DNA of 64,000 bases from Metabacillus sp. FJAT-52054. Its GTDB lineage: Bacteria > Bacillota > Bacilli > Bacillales > Bacillaceae. A program made the position numbers and the translations under genes. Positions within the stretch are counted from its first letter, which is position 1, and each line of letters begins with the position of its first letter. The notes beneath the pieces were generated by a model that did not search any database, was not told where the DNA came from, and worked only from the letters and a program-made list of their open reading frames with translations. Shown here piece by piece: positions 59,587 to 64,000 of the stretch. Where the stretch lies: NCBI RefSeq assembly GCF_037201815.1, contig NZ_CP147407.1, forward strand, positions 3,728,723 through 3,792,722, read 5' to 3'.

Positions 59587-62323
59587 TTCTTTGCGATACG
59601 AACTTCATATGGAACAAACAGAAGACTATCATTTCACCGTCTGGGCAACGAAGGGTGAAGAAGAGCCGGTTAATTTAAATGAAATGCGCAGGATCTTTTT
59701 CACGTGGCATGAGTCCTCTCATTACGGGACAAATCTAGAGGACATCACCTTTATCGGGACCCCCGCTTACTTGCTTTCTCCATGGATGATGGCAGAACTG
59801 ATCGGGCATGACTCGTTCAACTCGATGGCTGAGGTGACGGTTCAGCATGAGGGGTTCCAGGAGGCTGCCAAGCGGATTTATGAGCTTGTGGCTGCTGGAG
59901 AGTATATGCCGGACTATCGGGCGTGGCAAATTGGGCAGTCTGGGTGGAAGCCTGAGGGTGAGGCGCTTGAGGGCTTTGAGGCGGAGTGGTTTTCTGCGGC
60001 TGTCAGCGATTTGATTTCTTTGAACCGGAGTCTTCGTATGGCGTGGGGGGCGATTACGGATGCCCACCCGGTGCTGTTTAACTTCACCGGTTATTTTCTG
60101 GATGAACAGGACTGGCTGGAGCGAATCGGCTGGGTGGTGGATGATAAGCCGTTTACGATTGGCCTTCGCTTGAATGAGCCGGAGTATGACGGCGGGGAAT
60201 GGCGCCTCGAAGTATTATTGCGCAATAAGAAACGTGAGGATGAGCTTCACGTTTATGAGGGTGTAAAAAGTCTTCCTCGCGGCTGGAAGGGCTTTGCGGA
60301 TGAAGTGGAACGGGAGCTGGACCGGTTTCAGCAGGTTGTTCCGTTTCTTAGTTTTACAGGCGGTGTGACCCTTGTCACGGAGGACGAGGCGTGGCAGTTT
60401 CTGACGGAGTCCAGTGAGACGCTGGTGAATATGGGAATTGAAATTCTGCTTCCATCATGGTGGCAGGTGGTGAAGGAATCGCAGATGATGGTGAAGGCGA
60501 AGCTCTCTTCCACTCCCCGCGGACAGTCGTTTGTGGGCATGAATACGCTGGTTGATTTTAACTGGCGGTTTGCGACGAACGGGATTGAGATGTCGGAGGA
60601 GGATTTTAACCGGCTGGTGAATGATCAGCGGAGACTCGTGAATATCCGGGGACAGTGGATTAAGCTTGATCCTGCGTTCATCCAGCAGGTAAAGACGCTT
60701 CTGAAAAAGGCGGAGAAGGAAGGCCTGCATGTGTCCGATGTGCTGCATCAGGAGCTGGCCGGGGACCGGGATGAGGATTCCGGTGAGGCGAGTGGTGCCT
60801 TTGCGGAGATTGAGATCGAGCTCAGCAAGCAGATGCGCGGCATGATGAAGAGGCTGACGACAATGAAAAGCGATCAGGAGTATACGGTGCCTGACTATTT
60901 CCAGGGAAATCTACGGCCTTACCAGCAGCAGGGAGTTGACTGGCTGCTTGGACTGCGTGAGAACCGGTTCGGGGCGTGCCTCGCGGACGATATGGGTCTT
61001 GGGAAGACGATTCAGATGCTTGCCTACTTTACGTATGTGAGGGCGAATGAGAAGCCAGATACGCCTGCGCTGATTATTGCTCCTACGTCTGTACTTGGAA
61101 ACTGGCAGAAGGAAATTGAGAAGTTCGCGCCTCACTTAAAGGTGAGGCTGCACTACGGGCCGATGAGGTCTCGAGGCGAGCTGTTTGCAGCCAATGTGCT
61201 GGATCAGGATATTGTGCTGACGTCTTACGGGCTGGCGCATTCTGATTTAGAGGATTTAGAGGCGATTACGTGGAGTACGGTTTGTATCGATGAGGCTCAG
61301 AATATTAAGAACGCCCATACGAAGCAGTCGCGGGCGATCCGGAGTCTGCAGGGATTGCATCATATTGCGCTGACCGGTACTCCGATGGAGAACCGATTGA
61401 CGGAGCTTTGGTCGATATTTGATTTTATTAATCGAGGGTATTTAGGCAGTCTGCATAAGTTTCATAAGCAGTTTGTGCTGCCGATTGAGAAGGACCGGGA
61501 GACTGAGCGTGTGGAGCAGCTGCGGCGGTATATCCGGCCGTTTCTATTGAGGCGCACGAAGCGTGATGAGCAGGTGGCGCTGAATCTGCCTGAGAAGCTG
61601 GAGCAGAAGGAGTATATCCCGCTGACGGTGGAGCAGGCTTCGATGTATGAGCAGCTTGTGAAGGATACGTTTGAACAGGTGAGTCAGCTTGCGGGGATGC
61701 AGCGGAAGGCTTTGATTTTAAAGATGCTTGGGAAGCTGAAGCAGATTTGTGATCATCCGGCGCTTTATTTGAAGGAGGATTCGCCGAGCAAGGTGGTGGA
61801 GCGTTCGAATAAGATGGAGAAGCTGATTGAGCTTGTGACCGCGATAAGAGAGCAGGATGAAAGCTGTTTGATTTTCACCCAGTATATTGGGATGGGTGAA
61901 ATGATGAAGAAGCTGCTGGAGCGCTCGTTTGGTGAAGGCGTGCTGTTTTTAAACGGGAGCGTGTCGAAGGTGGATCGTGATCGGATGGTGGAGAAGTTTC
62001 AGAGCCGTGACGTGCCATTTTTGATCCTGTCACTGAAGGCCGGCGGAACGGGATTGAATTTGACGGCTGCGAACCATGTGATTCACTTTGACCGGTGGTG
62101 GAACCCGGCGGTGGAGAACCAGGCAACGGACCGGGCGTACCGGATTGGTCAGGAGCGGTTTGTGCATGTGCATAAGCTGATTACGACCGGGACGATTGAA
62201 GAGAAGATTGATGGGATGCTGGAGAAGAAGCAGTCGCTGAATGAGGAGATCTTGCAGAGTGAGAACTGGATTACGGAATTGAGTACGGATGAGTTGGAGG
62301 AATTGTTTTCGTTGACGGTTTAG
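59576..62323 (+). CDS. ywqA: SNF2-family DNA translocase/helicase (YwqA-like)
   Basis: 915 aa. N-terminal ~430 residues are the SNF2-associated region (WLERIGWVV..., FNWRFATNG). The ATPase core follows: RPYQQQGVDWLLGLRE (Q motif region), DDMGLGKTIQML (Walker A, about 469-480), VCIDEAQNIKN (DEAQ box, about 570-580), ALTGTPMENRLTELWSIFDF. Helicase C-terminal domain: LIFTQYIGMGEMM, FLILSLKAGGTGLNLTAANH, DRAYRIGQERFVHVHKLI. ATP-driven double-strand DNA translocase. Translationally coupled to the SWIM gene. Complete, with no frameshift. Confidence 0.95.
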   Translation: MMDSSLRYELHMEQTEDYHFTVWATKGEEEPVNLNEMRRIFFTWHESSHYGTNLEDITFIGTPAYLLSPWMMAELIGHDSFNSMAEVTVQHEGFQEAAKRIYELVAAGEYMPDYRAWQIGQSGWKPEGEALEGFEAEWFSAAVSDLISLNRSLRMAWGAITDAHPVLFNFTGYFLDEQDWLERIGWVVDDKPFTIGLRLNEPEYDGGEWRLEVLLRNKKREDELHVYEGVKSLPRGWKGFADEVERELDRFQQVVPFLSFTGGVTLVTEDEAWQFLTESSETLVNMGIEILLPSWWQVVKESQMMVKAKLSSTPRGQSFVGMNTLVDFNWRFATNGIEMSEEDFNRLVNDQRRLVNIRGQWIKLDPAFIQQVKTLLKKAEKEGLHVSDVLHQELAGDRDEDSGEASGAFAEIEIELSKQMRGMMKRLTTMKSDQEYTVPDYFQGNLRPYQQQGVDWLLGLRENRFGACLADDMGLGKTIQMLAYFTYVRANEKPDTPALIIAPTSVLGNWQKEIEKFAPHLKVRLHYGPMRSRGELFAANVLDQDIVLTSYGLAHSDLEDLEAITWSTVCIDEAQNIKNAHTKQSRAIRSLQGLHHIALTGTPMENRLTELWSIFDFINRGYLGSLHKFHKQFVLPIEKDRETERVEQLRRYIRPFLLRRTKRDEQVALNLPEKLEQKEYIPLTVEQASMYEQLVKDTFEQVSQLAGMQRKALILKMLGKLKQICDHPALYLKEDSPSKVVERSNKMEKLIELVTAIREQDESCLIFTQYIGMGEMMKKLLERSFGEGVLFLNGSVSKVDRDRMVEKFQSRDVPFLILSLKAGGTGLNLTAANHVIHFDRWWNPAVENQATDRAYRIGQERFVHVHKLITTGTIEEKIDGMLEKKQSLNEEILQSENWITELSTDELEELFSLTV

Positions 62324-62363
62324 TGGTTGGGTGGACCGTAAGGTTCACTTACACCGGAGGTTT

Positions 62364-62489
62364 GCACTGACCCCCAGTATGGTAACGTATCGGGGGTCAG
62401 AGGAACGAAGGCGCTATCCCTTCTCCTGTCTGGGTTCGTGTGAGGCGGGGACGGAGGTTTAGTTCTTTAGCGAAGTGGGGGTCAGTGCA
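62364..62489 (+). repeat. 126-bp unit with terminal inverted repeats, copy 1
   Basis: Begins GCACTGACCCCC and ends GGGGGTCAGTGC(A). The right ~40 bases contain the conserved GGGGACGGAGGTTTAG-T-CTTTAGC; the middle ~70 bases differ between copies. Directly followed by copy 2. Confidence 0.8.
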
Positions 62490-62617
62490 ATGCACTGACC
62501 CCCATTGCTGTACAGTACCGGGGGAATGAGCAGTATGACCACACTCCCTTCTCTCTACCAGCTTTGTAAGTGACGGGGACGGAGATTTAGTGCTTTAGCG
62601 GAGCGGGGGTCAGTGCA
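62490..62617 (+). repeat. 126-bp unit with terminal inverted repeats, copy 2
   Basis: TGCACTGACCCCC ... GGGGGTCAGTGCA. Right arm GGGGACGGAGATTTAGTGCT. Tandem with copy 1, on the downstream side of the second RAYT. Confidence 0.8.
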
Positions 62618-62636
62618 AACAAATGAATGAGGGAAT

Positions 62637-62668
62637 GGAAATAGACAGCCGGCCGGCTGTCTATTTCC
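62637..62668 (+). terminator. Perfect 32-bp palindrome, probable terminator of the SWIM/SNF2 operon
   Basis: GGAAATAGACAGCCGG followed at once by its complement CCGGCTGTCTATTTCC, then TTATAACTT. An exact palindrome without loop; it would end SNF2 transcripts or RAYT antisense transcripts. Confidence 0.55.
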
Positions 62669-62720
62669 TTATAACTTGATTATGTTAGTAAACAAGTTTC
62701 GAGGGGATTTTCGGCTCGTT

Positions 62721-62880
62721 CGGGGCGGCGGCTTGCCGCAAATGGGACAGGAACCTGCGGGGTGTAGGCGCAAGCCGTACAGCCCGCGGTTATCGGCCCA
62801 TTTAGTCCTGAAGCGACACGTTACGGAGTGACAGAAAGGCGGGTTTCCTTTCTGATCAGTCCGTCGTGCTGCCGCCCGGA
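62721..62880. other. GC-rich, highly structured element behind the second RAYT gene
   Basis: 160 bases closed by GGGGCGGCGGC and GCTGCCGCCC. Inside are GCGGC-TT-GCCGC, AAATGGG / CCCATTT, CAGGA / TCCTG (crossing the previous pair), CTGCGGG / CCCGCGG, GGC-GCAA-GCC and AGAAAGG / CCTTTCT. It ends 4 bases before the RAYT stop codon. It could be a folded RNA or the single-strand DNA substrate of the transposase. No known family recognised. Confidence 0.45.
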
Positions 62881-62883
62881 GTG

Positions 62884-63435
62884 TTAATTAGCCGTAGGCT
62901 GTTTGCTAGTTTCGACGAATTTTTGGTAGTTTTTTTCGAATGGCTGAATGAACATGGATTGGAGTTTGGTTTTGGTGATGAGGGGATCTGGGGTGCTGCG
63001 GATGTAGCTTTCGTAGGAGCTCCATACGTATTCGCTTGGGTTATGGACGATGCCGGATTTGACAGGGTTCATATGGATGTAGCGGCTAACCTCCCTGAAT
63101 TGCTGATCACTCATAATTTCCGTTGCTCCGAAGCGGTTTTGGAATAGGTGTCCTTCGAGTTTGTGGCGTTTATTGATGTAGAGGGCGTAACGGGAGTGAA
63201 GGTTTCGCATGATGGAGCCTAACGGCTGGATTTCGGTTTCGATAAGAAGGTGGATGTGATTGGACATGAGGCAGTAGGCGTGGAGTTTGAATGGGTGTGT
63301 TTCGCGTACTGTTTGTAGGAGCTGAAGGTATTTTTCGCGGTCATGTTTGTAGAAGAAAATGTTTTCTCTTCGGTTTCCTCGGGAGTAGACGTGGTAGGTG
63401 GTGTTTGGCTTCCATTCTCTTGGCTTGCGTGACAT
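62884..63435 (-). CDS. REP-associated tyrosine transposase (second type, short form)
   Basis: 183 aa Y1_Tnp protein. HUH motif SNHIHLLIE (His60, His62), candidate catalytic Tyr in SRYALYINKRH (about 81-91), GHLFQNRFGATEI, YIHMNPVKSGIV and YVWSSYESY. It lacks the C-terminal helix-turn-helix of the 24-kb RAYT and is clearly a different lineage. Two tandem 126-bp repeat units lie on each side, so these are probably its cognate elements. It is intact. Confidence 0.9.
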   Translation of the reverse strand: MSRKPREWKPNTTYHVYSRGNRRENIFFYKHDREKYLQLLQTVRETHPFKLHAYCLMSNHIHLLIETEIQPLGSIMRNLHSRYALYINKRHKLEGHLFQNRFGATEIMSDQQFREVSRYIHMNPVKSGIVHNPSEYVWSSYESYIRSTPDPLITKTKLQSMFIQPFEKNYQKFVETSKQPTAN

Positions 63436-63562
63436 GGTTTGGGATCAATCCTTTCTGGTTTAGTTTACAGGATTAGTATAAAGGATTGGGTGGGTTTTTA
63501 GGGGGGTTTGGATAATTATGTGTTTTGGATTGAAGAAAGTGAATTTTGAGGTTGTTATGGTT

Positions 63563-63688
63563 GCACTGACCCTCAGTGATTTAACGTGATGGGGGATGAA
63601 GTAAATGGTGAGTAAGGTCTTGTTATTAAAGGGTTTTTGGGTTATGGGGACGGAGATTTAATGCTTTAGCAGAGCGGGGGTCAGTGCA
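63563..63688 (+). repeat. 126-bp unit with terminal inverted repeats, copy 3
   Basis: GCACTGACCCTCA ... GGGGGTCAGTGCA with right arm GGGGACGGAGATTTAATGCT. The left end has one change (CCCTC). Located upstream of the RAYT gene. Confidence 0.8.
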
Positions 63689-63689
63689 G

Positions 63690-63816
63690 TGCACTGACCC
63701 CCATTCCTTTACAGCGGCAAGGGCTGGAGCAGTCTTCCGCTCCCTCCTACTCCCTCAACCGTTCCTTTGAAGTGGGGACGGAGGTTTAGTGCTTTAGCGG
63801 AGTGAGGGTCAGTGCA
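63690..63816 (+). repeat. 126-bp unit with terminal inverted repeats, copy 4
   Basis: TGCACTGACCCCC ... GAGGGTCAGTGCA with right arm GGGGACGGAGGTTTAGTGCT. Tandem with copy 3. Confidence 0.8.
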
Positions 63817-63847
63817 TTCGCATTGGCCTTCTTAATACCACCATCAA

Positions 63848-63880
63848 AAAAGAGCAAAGCGCTCCGCGCTTTGCTCTTTT
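63848..63880 (-). terminator. Bidirectional terminator
   Basis: AAAAGAGCAAAGCGC / GCGCTTTGCTCTTTT, perfect 15-bp stem with a 3-base loop, 4 bases past the stop codon of the partial membrane gene at the right edge. Confidence 0.9.
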
Positions 63881-63884
63881 CCCC

Positions 63885-64000
63885 CTATAATTCTTCCTTC
63901 TTCCCCGCGGTCAACTTTGGTATTAATAGGACCAATATCAGCAGCAGGCCAATTCCAATGATTGTGATGTACAAGATGGTTAACGTGGATCCTTGTGTGT
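63885..64000 (-). CDS. C-terminus of a membrane protein, cut by the window edge
   Basis: Minus-strand frame ending at TAG 63885-63887. About 37 codons visible: one membrane helix (LYITIIGIGLLLILVLLIP) followed by a short charged tail, LTAGKKEEL. Stop and terminator are well placed. The protein cannot be identified from this piece. Confidence 0.6.
   Translation of the reverse strand, partial: TQGSTLTILYITIIGIGLLLILVLLIPKLTAGKKEEL

Noticed and set aside
62364..63816. 126-bp units considered as terminators of the flanking genes
   Set aside because: Their ends pair over 126 bases rather than as local hairpins, and the four regular copies around the transposase fit a mobile repeat better.
1..64000. 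tRNA, rRNA, type VII secretion machinery and prophage genes
   Set aside because: None was found; the LXG effectors must rely on a secretion system encoded elsewhere.

Overview
The window reads as chromosomal DNA of a low-to-moderate GC, Gram-positive Bacillaceae bacterium (Bacillus sensu lato; the genus cannot be fixed from sequence alone). Support comes from strong AGGAGG-type ribosome binding sites, TTG/GTG starts, LXG-type VII secretion effectors, a CpsB/YwqE-type PHP tyrosine phosphatase and a SNF2/SWIM gene pair resembling B. subtilis ywqA/ywqB. The gene set ywqA-ywqB, ywqC-D-E and ywqH-I-J(LXG) recalls the B. subtilis ywq region, here spread apart by a long variable region. No rRNA, tRNA or CRISPR was seen.

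Layout. (1) 1-9 kb: two LXG polymorphic-toxin loci on the minus strand. One has a C-terminal SHH-type nuclease followed by three immunity-type genes (two SUKH). The other ends in a glycine-zipper membrane domain and is followed by four candidate immunity/chaperone genes. (2) 9-16 kb: a secreted PPC/Ig-like protein, a PemK/MazF toxin pair, and much gene debris (gluconate permease tail, comM relic, transposase relics, 5'-nucleotidase relic). (3) 16.5-24 kb: an operon of three different dynamin-like GTPases plus a small protein. The largest GTPase carries one membrane segment and a repeat-containing outer region. This is the best candidate for an undescribed system. (4) 24-34 kb: a complete REP-associated tyrosine transposase (RAYT), comM, IS21-family remnants, a lipoprotein, a coiled-coil membrane protein, a YdcF-family protein, and many copies of a 27-bp palindromic REP-like element plus 22-bp GTGGCTC repeats. 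(5) 34-57 kb: an AT-rich surface polysaccharide cluster on the minus strand: Wzz/kinase/phosphatase, a probable EAR/epsC leader RNA, genes predicted to make UDP-diNAc-bacillosamine and UDP-L-FucNAc, an initiating transferase, glycosyltransferases, acyltransferases, polymerase, flippase and a pyruvyl transferase. (6) 57-64 kb: two tiny genes, the GC-richer SWIM and SNF2 genes on the plus strand, and a second RAYT flanked on each side by a tandem pair of ~126-bp units with 13-bp terminal inverted repeats.

How it fits together: nearly everything from 1 to 57 kb concerns contact with the outside (toxin delivery and immunity, surface glycan, membrane GTPases, secreted proteins). The 12-34 kb stretch is a graveyard of duplications and insertions associated with RAYT/REP and IS21 elements. 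RAYT and comM relics lie to the left of the dynamin operon and intact copies lie to its right in the same orientation, suggesting it sits inside a duplicated or inserted segment.
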